From assembly GCF_012726265.1 (NCBI RefSeq), contig NZ_JAASAG010000005.1, forward strand, positions 310,001 through 374,000: DNA of 64,000 nucleotides, written 5' to 3'. Source of the DNA: Streptomyces sp. HNM0575. Lineage in GTDB: Bacteria > Actinomycetota > Actinomycetes > Streptomycetales > Streptomycetaceae. Shown piece by piece: positions 17,395 to 25,621 of the stretch. The notes below the pieces were generated by a model that was given only the letters and a program-made list of their open reading frames with translations, was not told where the DNA came from and made no database searches. Position numbers and translations under genes: made by a program. Within the stretch, counting starts at the first letter, position 1, and each line of letters opens with the position of its first letter.

Positions 17395-19370
17395 ATCGGC
17401 ACTCCCGTCAGGTCGTCGGTGTCACTTGCGGCATGGGGCACGGCCGGCTCACGTACGACCGGCGGAACGCCGAGGAGGGCGCGGGCGATCGCGTCCGAGT
17501 CGCCGAGGGTCACCGAATCCACGCCGGGGCGGATGCCGGCGGCCGTGACCCAGTGCACGGACTCGGTGGGGACGCCGTAGGCGAACCGGCGCGGGTGCGA
17601 GTCACCTCGCGCGTCGAGCAGCCGGTAGGGGCGCTCGGTGACGGCGAGCCCGCCGGTCTCGTGGCTGCCGCCGTGCGCGTCCGGGATGCGGTAGGCGGTG
17701 CACTGCTCGGTGCGGAGCAGGTGGAGCAGGAGCGGATCGGCGGTACGGCGCAGGTCGGGTTCGGGCAGCCGGGCTTCGAGCAGCACGGTGGAGCGCACGG
17801 GAGGTCCGGGCGCGAGGGGCGAGTCGGCGACGAAGCCCGGTGCGGCGGTGTCGATGTGAACTCGCGTGCCGGGGCCGGTGAGTTCGAGTACGCCCGCCTC
17901 GATCAGGGCGATCATCTCCTCGATGCGCGACGCCGGCGGGCCGATGGACAAGAAGGCGTTGAGCGGCGTGTACCACCCGTCGAGCTCGTCCCGGTGCGAG
18001 TCGCCGTCCAGGCCGCCGTGGTCGACCGCGAGCCTGATCTCGTTGCGCAGGTCGCGCAGCACGTCGAGCGCGGCCTTCAGCGGGCCGCCGACGTTTCCGG
18101 CCCTTGCCTCCCGCACGTCGCGGGCCAGGTACTCCAGCAACCAGGTGCGGAAGTCCTCGCGGTCGCCGAACTCCTCGCGGGCGCAGGGCCTGGCGACCCG
18201 GTCCCAGTCCCAGCGGTCGGCGGGCGCGATGCCGTGGGCGTCCAGCAGCCGGGCACGCGCGGCCGGGTCCCGCAGCGGCAAGTACCGCTCCGTAAAGGCG
18301 TCCTGTTCGGCCCGCCGCCCACGGGAGGCCAACAGCGTGCCGTAGTAGACCGATTCCACTTCCCGGGCGATGAACGGCCACAGGTCGGTGCCGAAGCGGA
18401 CGTGGCCGCCCGCGCGGCCGCGCCTGCGCAGCTCGTCGAGGAACTCCGGTGTCAGCAGCCGCGGACGGTGCCGCCCGGATGCGCCCTTCTCGTTCTCGCC
18501 GCGGGCGTGGTGGGGGACTCCGCGGCGGGAGAAGGCATGGAGCCGGGGCTCGTCGCCGGACGGGCGGTACACCGGACGGCCACCGTCGCGGGCGAAGACG
18601 CCTCCGCGGCCGGTGGTCAACAGGGCCATGTAGTCGAAGAAGTTGAGGCCGAGGCCGCGTATCAGCACCGGGCTGCCGGGCTCGATGCCGCTCAGGTCGG
18701 TCTCCGCGGGGCTGCCCGGCGGCAGGTAGTCGAGGTGGTGGATGCGGGCCAGGCTGGCCGTGCGCTCCCCGTGCGGCGTCAGCCTTGCCGGGAGGTGGCC
18801 CTGGGCCAGCACCACGGCGTCGAGGCTGTCGAGCCGGGTCCGGTTCTCCAGCCGCACGCCCTGCGCGCCGCCGGGCACACCGTGGGTGTCGGCCATGGCC
18901 ACGGCGCGGGACCGGTGCACCCGGATCCGTATGTGACCGGGGGCGCCGGAGACCACGCGACGGAAGGCGTCCCGCAGGTAGTGCCCGTACAGGGCCCGGG
19001 TCGGGTAGGAGTCGGGCCCCAGCTCCCTCGCCTCCGCGAGGACGTCTTCGCCGCAGTCGGCCGGCGAGCCCAACAGCGCCACGCCCTGGGCCCATTCGTG
19101 GAGGCTGGGGCCCGGTTCGACCGGCCCCGCCATGCGGACGCTGTCGTCGGTGTAGACGGTGATCTGCGAGGCCACGGTGTTGGCCAGCAGGCACCTGGAC
19201 TGTCCGGTGCGCCAGACGGCGCCCGCGCCGGGGGCCTCCGGGTCGACGACGTGCACGGTCAGTGAGGCGCACCGTCGTTCGTGCCGTTCGTTGGCGCACA
19301 GGCGCTCCAGCACCGACAGCCCCCGCGGACCGGCTCCTATGACGCAGACCTCAAGACGCCGCTCGGTCAT
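17391..19370 (-). CDS. FAD/NAD(P)-binding protein (NAD_binding_9 type)
   Basis: A 659-residue protein with an N-terminal dinucleotide site VIGAGPRGLSVLERL and downstream blocks (TVASQITVYTDDS, LNFFDYMALLTTGRGG, YTPLNAFLSIGPP) typical of large PF13454-type FAD/NAD(P)-binding proteins of actinomycetes. No member with a well-known reaction is recognised. Its place between an aromatic hydroxylase-like flavoprotein and a lyase, each coupled by 4-bp overlaps, says that it takes part in modifying the aminobenzoate unit or joining it to the carboline. The ATG at 19370 overlaps the previous stop. Confidence 0.8.
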   Translation of the reverse strand: MTERRLEVCVIGAGPRGLSVLERLCANERHERRCASLTVHVVDPEAPGAGAVWRTGQSRCLLANTVASQITVYTDDSVRMAGPVEPGPSLHEWAQGVALLGSPADCGEDVLAEARELGPDSYPTRALYGHYLRDAFRRVVSGAPGHIRIRVHRSRAVAMADTHGVPGGAQGVRLENRTRLDSLDAVVLAQGHLPARLTPHGERTASLARIHHLDYLPPGSPAETDLSGIEPGSPVLIRGLGLNFFDYMALLTTGRGGVFARDGGRPVYRPSGDEPRLHAFSRRGVPHHARGENEKGASGRHRPRLLTPEFLDELRRRGRAGGHVRFGTDLWPFIAREVESVYYGTLLASRGRRAEQDAFTERYLPLRDPAARARLLDAHGIAPADRWDWDRVARPCAREEFGDREDFRTWLLEYLARDVREARAGNVGGPLKAALDVLRDLRNEIRLAVDHGGLDGDSHRDELDGWYTPLNAFLSIGPPASRIEEMIALIEAGVLELTGPGTRVHIDTAAPGFVADSPLAPGPPVRSTVLLEARLPEPDLRRTADPLLLHLLRTEQCTAYRIPDAHGGSHETGGLAVTERPYRLLDARGDSHPRRFAYGVPTESVHWVTAAGIRPGVDSVTLGDSDAIARALLGVPPVVREPAVPHAASDTDDLTGVPI

Positions 19371-20677
19371 CGGGCCGCTTCCCGGTCCGTGAGATCCGTG
19401 ACGTCCGTGAGGTCCGTGACGTCCGTGACGTCCGTGACGTCCGTGAACTCCGGGACGCCGGTGAGGTGTTCCTCGGGGTCCGGGAGGAGGTGCGGCCCGC
19501 CGGCTGCGAAGTCCCGCGCGCCGTGCATCCATGCGAGGTGGTCGTGCAGCCGGGTCGCGGAGAGCCCGGACAGCGCCCTGTTCCTGGCTGCCGCCGCCGC
19601 ACCGGACGGATGCCACAGTCCGATGCTGTCCCGTGAGATCCGCTGTACGGCGGCGGTGCGTTCGCGCCGTACCCGGTTGTACCGCTCGAAGCACGAGGCG
19701 AACCCGGATCCGTCGCCGTCCGCGAGCAAGTCGCCCAGCACGACCGCGTCTTCGAGCGCCTGACAGGCCCCCTGGGCCGCGTAGTGCAGCATCGGGTGCG
19801 CGGCGTCCCCGAGCAGGGCGACCGGGCCGTCGGTCCAGCGGCCGACCGGTGCCCGGTCGACCAGCACCCAGGCCTTCCACCCCTCGCCCAGTTCGAGAAG
19901 GCGCCGCGGTGTCTCGTCGAGCATCGTGAAGAGGCCGCGGACGAAGGGCTTGTCCACCGGGACCCCGGCGAGCGCCTCGGTCGCCCCGTCGTCGTGACTG
20001 GCCGCCAGATTCAGGTACTTGCCCCCGGCGATCGCGTAGTGCACGAAGTGGCACTTCGGGCCCGCCCACCATGTCACGGCGTTCCAGCGCACGTGCTCGG
20101 GCACCAGCTCCATGGGGATGACCGAGCGGTAGACGGTGATGCCCGACACCAGCGGCGCCCCGTCGCCGACGAGCTGACGGCGGACGGCGGAGTGGATGCC
20201 GTCCGCGCCGATCAGGGCGTCGCCGGCGACGCGTTCGCCGTCGTGGGTGACGGCCGTCGCGCTCGTGCCGTCCTGCTCGTATCCGGTCACCGGCCGGCCG
20301 CCGCGCAGCGTGATTCGCGCCGAATCGCGGCAGGCCGCGAGCAGCAGCCCGTGGAGTTCGCCGCGGTGTACGACGACGTACGGATTGCCGAAGCGGCGCC
20401 GGTAGCCCTCGGTGAGGGGCACGCTCGTCACGTGCTCGCCGGTGACGCCGTCCATGAACCGCAGGTGGTCGACGTGCACGGCGTGGGCCCGTGTCTCGGC
20501 GCCCAGGCCGAGGCGCTCCAGGGCGTGCATCCCGTTCGGGGCCAGCTGGAGTCCGGCGCCGAGTTCGGCGAAAGTGCCGCTGCGTTCGAGGACTTCCACG
20601 TCGTGGCCCTGCCGGGCGACGCTCAGCGCGGTCGCGAGCCCGCCGATGCCGCCGCCGGCGACGACTATCCTCGCCAT
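19367..20677 (-). CDS. FAD-dependent aromatic monooxygenase (salicylate hydroxylase-like)
   Basis: A 436-residue class A flavin monooxygenase: VVAGGGIGGLATALS at the N terminus, GADGIHSAVRRQL in the middle, and VALLGDAAHPMLHYAAQGACQALEDA for flavin binding. It should hydroxylate (possibly with decarboxylation) an aromatic acid or aminophenol, for instance a hydroxyanthranilate ring carbon on the way to the quinoline-quinone. The ATG at 20677 is only 2 bases after the ligase stop. The C terminus is odd: a run of Thr-Asp-Val/Leu triplets encoded by a 9-bp tandem repeat. A paralogous enzyme of the hydroxyquinol operon is at 35850. Confidence 0.87.
   Translation of the reverse strand: MARIVVAGGGIGGLATALSVARQGHDVEVLERSGTFAELGAGLQLAPNGMHALERLGLGAETRAHAVHVDHLRFMDGVTGEHVTSVPLTEGYRRRFGNPYVVVHRGELHGLLLAACRDSARITLRGGRPVTGYEQDGTSATAVTHDGERVAGDALIGADGIHSAVRRQLVGDGAPLVSGITVYRSVIPMELVPEHVRWNAVTWWAGPKCHFVHYAIAGGKYLNLAASHDDGATEALAGVPVDKPFVRGLFTMLDETPRRLLELGEGWKAWVLVDRAPVGRWTDGPVALLGDAAHPMLHYAAQGACQALEDAVVLGDLLADGDGSGFASCFERYNRVRRERTAAVQRISRDSIGLWHPSGAAAAARNRALSGLSATRLHDHLAWMHGARDFAAGGPHLLPDPEEHLTGVPEFTDVTDVTDVTDLTDVTDLTDREAAR
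19386..19448. repeat. 9-bp minisatellite inside the monooxygenase 3' end
   Basis: Seven tandem units of the type TCCGTGACG (63 bp) encode the repeating TDV/TDL tail of the monooxygenase. The copy number is multiple-of-three safe, so length changes would not shift the frame. Confidence 0.85.
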
Positions 20678-20679
20678 CC

Positions 20680-22248
20680 CTATCGGCCCCGGCCTTCGCT
20701 GCTCAGGACCTCGGCCAGCTCCAGCCTCTTGATCTTCGTCGTGGCCGTCTGCGGGAGCTCCGACTGGCGCCGCTGAACCGGCTCGGCCATCACGGGCAAC
20801 GAGGCCGCGGCTCGTGCCCACGCGGCCATGTCGAGCGGCTCGTCGTCCCTCGTGCACACCACCGGTACGGGCTTGCCGTCCGCGCCGGCGACGATGATGA
20901 CCTCCGCCAGCTCGTCGAGTTCGGACAGCAGGGTGTCCTCGGCGGCCAGCGTGCTGCCGAAGCCGGGGATCACGTCGACCTCGCGGTCGAGCAGGTGCAG
21001 ACAGCCCCACCGGGTGCGGTAGCCCACGTCGCCCATGCGCCACCAGCCGCCGTTCTCCTGCCGGTTGAAGCGTTCCTCCTCGCCCAGGTACGTCAGGATC
21101 CGCCCGTCGGTGCGGACCTCGATGTATCCGGGGGAGGACTCCGACACCGGACGCCCGTCGCGGCTGACCACCCGTACGCCCGTCATGCCGGGGAAGGCGT
21201 GGCCGACGCAGCGGCCGTCGGCGTCCTCGCCGCGCCGCCGGGTGAAGATCCGCCCGACGACGGGCCCGGCCTCGCTCTGGCCGTAGAGCTGGGCGAAGAC
21301 CGGCATCCGGTGCCCGGAGGCGCTCAGCATCCGCTGCACGGTCCTCGGGTGGATGGCGTCGAAGGTGCTGCTGAAGTACTTCACGTCCGCCAGCGGTCGC
21401 CGCGGGTCGTCCGCGAGCTGCTCCCACTTCATGAACGTATTGGGATGGGCTTCGACCACGCCGGGGCGCAGCCGGGCGAAGACGTCGGTGACGTGCCGGG
21501 GATCGTCGTCCGCGAGCATGACGAGCGGGAACCCGCGCAGCATCGCCATCGCCAGCGCGGTGAAGAGCCGGGAGTGCACGAAGGAGACGTGCACGGCCAC
21601 CGGGCGCCGCTTGCGTACCAGGGCGGCCGCGGAGGCCTGCGGCCGGTAGCGGGCCTGCAACGTCCGTCCCGTGTGCACGGCCAGCTTCGGGATGCCGGTG
21701 GTGCCGGACGTGTGGGTGATCAGCGTCGGATGGTTCGCGGGCATCGCCACGGGTGCCACGCGCGGGAGCGATTCCAGGTCGTGCAGCCGCCGGGCGTCGG
21801 CGTGGTCGCCGGCGGCGAGGAGGACCCGGCGCGCGAACCCGAAGACCTCGGCGGGCAGTTCACCGTCCAGCTTGGCCTGATCGGTCACCAGGTACGGCCG
21901 GTCGACCCGGCGCACCAGTTCGGCCACGGTCTTCCCGTCGAGCTTCGGTGACAGCAGCACCGGCACCGCGCCGATCCGGGCCGCGACACACGCAAGCAGC
22001 GTGATGTCGAAGTTGTTCGTCTTGTAGACGACCACCCGGTCCGCGGGCCGCACTCCCGCGGCCCACAGCCGGGATGCGAAGTCGTCGACCAGGTCCGCGA
22101 TTTCAGCGACGGTCGCCCGGCGGCCGAGGCCCGGTGCCAGGTCCAGGTCGTGGTCGAGGACCACGACGTTGGCCGGATGCCGAGCGGCCGCCCGGTCGAA
22201 GAGCGTGCCCAGCCGGATACCGCGGTTTCCCAAGCGTTGCAGCAGCAT
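20680..22248 (-). CDS. ANL-superfamily acyl-adenylating enzyme (aromatic acid AMP ligase)
   Basis: A 522-residue AMP-binding enzyme with the P-loop THTSGTTGIPKLAV, the AQLYGQSEAGPV (A5) block, the GD-Y motif (MGDVGYRTR) and the terminal lysine in ATTKIKRLEL. It would activate an aryl acid as its adenylate or thioester. In this cluster the natural candidates are the aminoanthranilate unit or a derived acid before condensation with the C4 unit from erythrose 4-phosphate. No carrier protein or condensation domain is seen nearby, so CoA or a free adenylate is likely. The ATG at 22248 follows the cyclase-like gene by 15 bp. Confidence 0.87.
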   Translation of the reverse strand: MLLQRLGNRGIRLGTLFDRAAARHPANVVVLDHDLDLAPGLGRRATVAEIADLVDDFASRLWAAGVRPADRVVVYKTNNFDITLLACVAARIGAVPVLLSPKLDGKTVAELVRRVDRPYLVTDQAKLDGELPAEVFGFARRVLLAAGDHADARRLHDLESLPRVAPVAMPANHPTLITHTSGTTGIPKLAVHTGRTLQARYRPQASAAALVRKRRPVAVHVSFVHSRLFTALAMAMLRGFPLVMLADDDPRHVTDVFARLRPGVVEAHPNTFMKWEQLADDPRRPLADVKYFSSTFDAIHPRTVQRMLSASGHRMPVFAQLYGQSEAGPVVGRIFTRRRGEDADGRCVGHAFPGMTGVRVVSRDGRPVSESSPGYIEVRTDGRILTYLGEEERFNRQENGGWWRMGDVGYRTRWGCLHLLDREVDVIPGFGSTLAAEDTLLSELDELAEVIIVAGADGKPVPVVCTRDDEPLDMAAWARAAASLPVMAEPVQRRQSELPQTATTKIKRLELAEVLSSEGRGR

Positions 22249-22263
22249 GCCAAACCCCTCCGG

Positions 22264-22806
22264 TCACGCCTTCTCGGCTGCCGACTTGACGCGCACCAGC
22301 GTGGCCTTGAGGTCCCCGGCCAGCTTGACGCTCCAGTCGGCGAAGAACCTCTTCTTGCCGGCCTCGTCCATGTCCGCGGTGATGCCGCGGATCCCCTCGG
22401 TCGCCGCTCCCATGCGGAAGGCGTGCACGAGAACGCATCCGCCTTCCGCCGGTTCGATCTCGTACGACCACACGCTGTCCTGCACGAGGCCGGTGCTGTC
22501 GCGCATGGCCCAGCGGAAGACGCGGCCGGGTTCGGCGGCGATCACCTGGGACTCGGTGTGCCAGGTGCCGCGCACCACGGGCGCCCATGAGACGACGTCC
22601 TCCGAGCGGACGTTCTCGCCGCGGAAGACGGCGCCGACCTGTGACGGACGGCCCGAAACCCAGGTGCCGCCCCTGCATTCCGGGCTCCACTCGGCGCTGC
22701 GAGGCAGATCGCTGACCACCGCGTAGACGTCGGCCGGTGCGGCGGAGACGGAAATACTCGCCTGCATTTCGAATAACGGTGTGACCGGAGTATTCGTTCG
22801 GCTCAT
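22264..22806 (-). CDS. SRPBCC / polyketide cyclase-like protein
   Basis: A 180-residue START/Bet-v-1-fold protein of the polyketide cyclase/dehydrase type (MQASISVSAAPADVYAVVSDLP at the N terminus, AEWSPECRGG, GRVFRWAMRDS). Such proteins hold hydrophobic substrates for cyclisation, dehydration or transport. As first gene of the ligase-monooxygenase-flavoprotein-lyase operon it could assist quinoline ring closure; this is a guess from position. The ATG at 22806 is followed upstream by the repeat-rich divergent promoter region. Confidence 0.85.
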   Translation of the reverse strand: MSRTNTPVTPLFEMQASISVSAAPADVYAVVSDLPRSAEWSPECRGGTWVSGRPSQVGAVFRGENVRSEDVVSWAPVVRGTWHTESQVIAAEPGRVFRWAMRDSTGLVQDSVWSYEIEPAEGGCVLVHAFRMGAATEGIRGITADMDEAGKKRFFADWSVKLAGDLKATLVRVKSAAEKA

Positions 22807-22836
22807 GCCCCGAATCTCGTGGAGGCGGCGGCGTCA

Positions 22837-22905
22837 GTCAAAGGAAGCGACGAGGGTCCGTCAAAAGTCTCCGTCGTCCGTCAAAAGGGCCCAGGATCCG
22901 TCAAG
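22837..22905. promoter_or_regulatory. Four direct repeats of GTCAAA(A)G in the divergent promoter
   Basis: Copies lie at 22837-22843 (GTCAAAG), 22860-22867 and 22880-22887 (both GTCAAAAG, preceded by TCC) and 22900-22905 (GTCAAG). Intervals are 23, 20 and 20 bp, near two turns of the helix, in the 198-bp gap between the cyclase-like gene and the reductase. This looks like an operator array for a regulator binding one face of the DNA. A TTGACG at 22925 may be a -35 element for the rightward gene. Confidence 0.6.
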
Positions 22906-23004
22906 TCCCGGGCTCTGCCCGTGAGTTGACGAATTCGGGAGTCTCTTTTCCCCGGATTCCCCTGACTTCCCCGTATTCCGGTTGCCGGTGCCACAATCGG
23001 CGGC

Positions 23005-24000
23005 GTGCTGGCTGCCTATGTAGAGCGACTCGGTCCGCCCGGTGAAATACGTTACGGCGAACTCACCGCGCCCCCGCGGCCGCGGGCGGGCGAAGTGCTG
23101 GTCGACGTCGCCGCCACCACGGTCAACCCCGTCGACACCTTCGTACGGTCCGGGCGCTACCCGACCCGGCTGAGCTTCCCGTTCGTGATCGGCCGCGACC
23201 TGGTCGGCACGGTCGCCGAGACGGGTGCCGGCGTGCGTGGCTTCACACCTGGAGACGCGGTGTGGTGCAACAGCCTCGGCCACGACGGACGCCAGGGAGC
23301 CGCCGCGGAACAGGCGTCGGTGGAGGCCCGCCGGCTCTACCGGCTGCCGGCCCGGGTGCCGCCGCTCGCCGCGGTCGCCGTGGTGCACCCCGCGGCCACC
23401 GCCTGGCTCGCCCTGTTCCGGCACGGCCGACTCGGGCCGGGCGAGACCGTGTTCGTCGCGGGCGCCGCCGGGAACGTCGGCAGCGCACTCGTCGTACTGG
23501 CCGCCGAGGCGGGCGCACGCGTGATCGGCACCGCCGCGAAGCACGACCTGGAGCACTGCCGCGAGCTCGGGGCCGCCGAGGCGCTCGACTACGCGGACGA
23601 CCGCCTCACCGAGCGCATCGCCTCGCTGTGCCCCCGGGGGATCGACGTGCACGTGGACACCTCGGGCCGCAACGACCTCGGCACCGCGGTCGAACTCCTC
23701 GCGCCACGGGGCCGGATCGTGCTGCTCGCCGGAGCGCGGACCCGCCCCGTACTGCCGGCGGGACCGCTGTACATGAAGGACGCCTCGGTACGGGGCTTCG
23801 TCATCTCCCGCGCCACGACGGCCGAGTTGGCCGAGGCGGCCGTCACCGTCAACCGGCTCCTCGCCACGGGCCGGCTGCGGGCCCGGGACATCGAGACCCT
23901 GCCGCTGCACGCCGCCGCCAAGGCCCACCAGCGCATGGAGGGCGGGGAGTTGCACGGCAGGCGGCTGATCCTGGACGTCGCCGGAGCGACGGCGCCGTAA
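23005..24000 (+). CDS. Zinc-independent quinone oxidoreductase-like MDR enzyme
   Basis: A 331-residue medium-chain dehydrogenase/reductase of the NADPH:quinone reductase type. It has the GEVLVDVAATTVNPVDTFVRSG catalytic-domain block and the Rossmann site VFVAGAAGNVGSALVVLA, and it lacks the structural-zinc cysteines. It could reduce the aminoquinone, for protection or to prepare a hydroquinone for methylation, or an enal intermediate. The start is GTG at 23005. It is divergent from the cyclase-like operon across the repeat array and is followed after 28 bp by an exporter gene in the same orientation. Confidence 0.85.
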   Translation: MLAAYVERLGPPGEIRYGELTAPPRPRAGEVLVDVAATTVNPVDTFVRSGRYPTRLSFPFVIGRDLVGTVAETGAGVRGFTPGDAVWCNSLGHDGRQGAAAEQASVEARRLYRLPARVPPLAAVAVVHPAATAWLALFRHGRLGPGETVFVAGAAGNVGSALVVLAAEAGARVIGTAAKHDLEHCRELGAAEALDYADDRLTERIASLCPRGIDVHVDTSGRNDLGTAVELLAPRGRIVLLAGARTRPVLPAGPLYMKDASVRGFVISRATTAELAEAAVTVNRLLATGRLRARDIETLPLHAAAKAHQRMEGGELHGRRLILDVAGATAP

Positions 24001-24028
24001 TCAACGCGAACCGAGGAGGCACCGTCCG

Positions 24029-25621
24029 ATGGAACGCCGATGGTGGACGCTGCTGGTCGTCTGCGCGTCCATGTTCATGCTCCTGCTCGACGTCAACGTG
24101 ATCGTCATCGCGCTGCCGGACATCCAGCGCTCGCTGCACGCGGGCTTCGGCCAAGTGCAGTGGATGACGGACGCCTACGCCCTGACGCTGGCGGCGCTGC
24201 TGCTCACGGCCGGTTCCCTGGCCGACAGGTACGGCCGCCGGACGGTGTTCGTCACCGGGCTGGCCGTGTTCACCGGCGGGTCACTGCTCTGCGGTCTCGC
24301 ACAGAGCGCGCCGGCGCTGATCCTCTTCCGCGCGGTGCAGGGCGCGGGCGCCGCGATCCTGTCCGCCACCTCGCTCGCGCTGCTGGCCGCCTCGTTCCAG
24401 GGGCGGCAGCGCGGCGTCGCCTTCGGCGTGTGGGGCGCCGTCGCGGGCGTCGCAACCGGGCTGGGCCCGGTGCTCGGCGGCGTGGTCACCGGCGGCATCG
24501 GCTGGCGGTGGATCTTCCTGCTGAACGTGCCGGTCGGCGTCGCCGCGATCGTGATCTCGCTGTGCCGGGTCGAAGGGTCCCGTTCGGCACGGGGCGGCCG
24601 GGTCGACCGGCTGGGCGTGACGACGCTGACCGCCGGGCTGTTCAGCCTGGTCTACGCGCTCATCACGGCGACGGAGAGCGGCTGGGGCGAGCGGAGCGTG
24701 CTGGGCCTGCTGGGCCTGGCGGCGTTGTGCCTCGCGGCGTTCGCCGTCGTCGAACGGCGCGTGCGGGAGCCGATGTTCAGCCTGCCGCTGTTACGGATCC
24801 CGGCCTTCCTCGGGGGCTCGGTCGCGGCCGTCGCCATGAACGCCTCGCTGTACGCGGCGTTCCTCTACCTCGTCTTCTACCTTCAGAACGGACTGGGCGG
24901 CGGCCCCCTGGTGACCGGCGTCCGGCTGCTGGCCGGCTCCGCCTTCACGTTCGTGGCGGCCGTGTTCGCGGGCCGGCTCTCCAGCCGTGTCCCGGTGCGC
25001 TGGCTGATCGGCCCCGGCCTCTGCCTGGTCGGCGGCGGCCTGCTGCTGATGCGGGGCGTGACCCCCGGCTCCGACTGGACCCACCTGGTTCCCGGGCTGA
25101 TCGTCTCCGGCATCGGTGCCGGAATGGTCAACCCGCCGCTGGCGTCGACCGCGGTGGGCGTGGTGCCGCTGCAACGGTCCGGCATGGCCTCGGGCGCCAA
25201 TCAGACCTTCCGGCAGATCGGCATGGCGGTCGGGATCGCCTGGTACGGCACCGTCTTCTCCGCGTCCCTCCATGCGGCACTCCAGCACCGGCTCGCCGGC
25301 GTGCCCGCGCTGAGCGGCCAGGTCGACGGGATCGCGGACGCGGTGCACCGGGGAGTCCAGGACCGAGCGGTCGCGGCCGCGGCGCCGGAACTGCGCGGCA
25401 GACTCACCGAGGCGATACGCGCCGGATTCGCCGACTCACTCAACGACGTGCTGCTCGCCGCGGCTCTGGTCGCGCTCGTCGGCGGAGTGCTGGCCACCGT
25501 CCTGATCCGCGAACGGGACTTCGCCGCGCACCGGCCCTCCACCCCGGCGGAGCCGGAGGAGTCCGCGGAGCCGTCGCAGCCGTCGCAGCCGTCCGGCGCC
25601 GACGTGTCAGGTGGTCGCTAG
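24029..25621 (+). CDS. DHA2-type MFS drug exporter
   Basis: A 530-residue transporter with 14 predicted membrane segments: first segment with LLLDVNVIVIALPDIQRSL, loop motif GSLADRYGRR, antiporter motif C (GPVLGGVV). It ends in a short Glu/Pro/Ser-rich cytoplasmic tail. It resembles EmrB/QacA-type multidrug antiporters. The ATG at 24029 has a GAGG upstream. Paired with the quinone-reductase-like gene, it forms a plausible reduce-and-export self-resistance unit. The last 15 bp overlap the convergent methyltransferase gene. Confidence 0.88.
   Translation: MERRWWTLLVVCASMFMLLLDVNVIVIALPDIQRSLHAGFGQVQWMTDAYALTLAALLLTAGSLADRYGRRTVFVTGLAVFTGGSLLCGLAQSAPALILFRAVQGAGAAILSATSLALLAASFQGRQRGVAFGVWGAVAGVATGLGPVLGGVVTGGIGWRWIFLLNVPVGVAAIVISLCRVEGSRSARGGRVDRLGVTTLTAGLFSLVYALITATESGWGERSVLGLLGLAALCLAAFAVVERRVREPMFSLPLLRIPAFLGGSVAAVAMNASLYAAFLYLVFYLQNGLGGGPLVTGVRLLAGSAFTFVAAVFAGRLSSRVPVRWLIGPGLCLVGGGLLLMRGVTPGSDWTHLVPGLIVSGIGAGMVNPPLASTAVGVVPLQRSGMASGANQTFRQIGMAVGIAWYGTVFSASLHAALQHRLAGVPALSGQVDGIADAVHRGVQDRAVAAAAPELRGRLTEAIRAGFADSLNDVLLAAALVALVGGVLATVLIRERDFAAHRPSTPAEPEESAEPSQPSQPSGADVSGGR

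Noticed and set aside
19386..19448. CRISPR-like array
   Set aside because: The units are contiguous 9-mers without spacers and lie in frame within a coding sequence.
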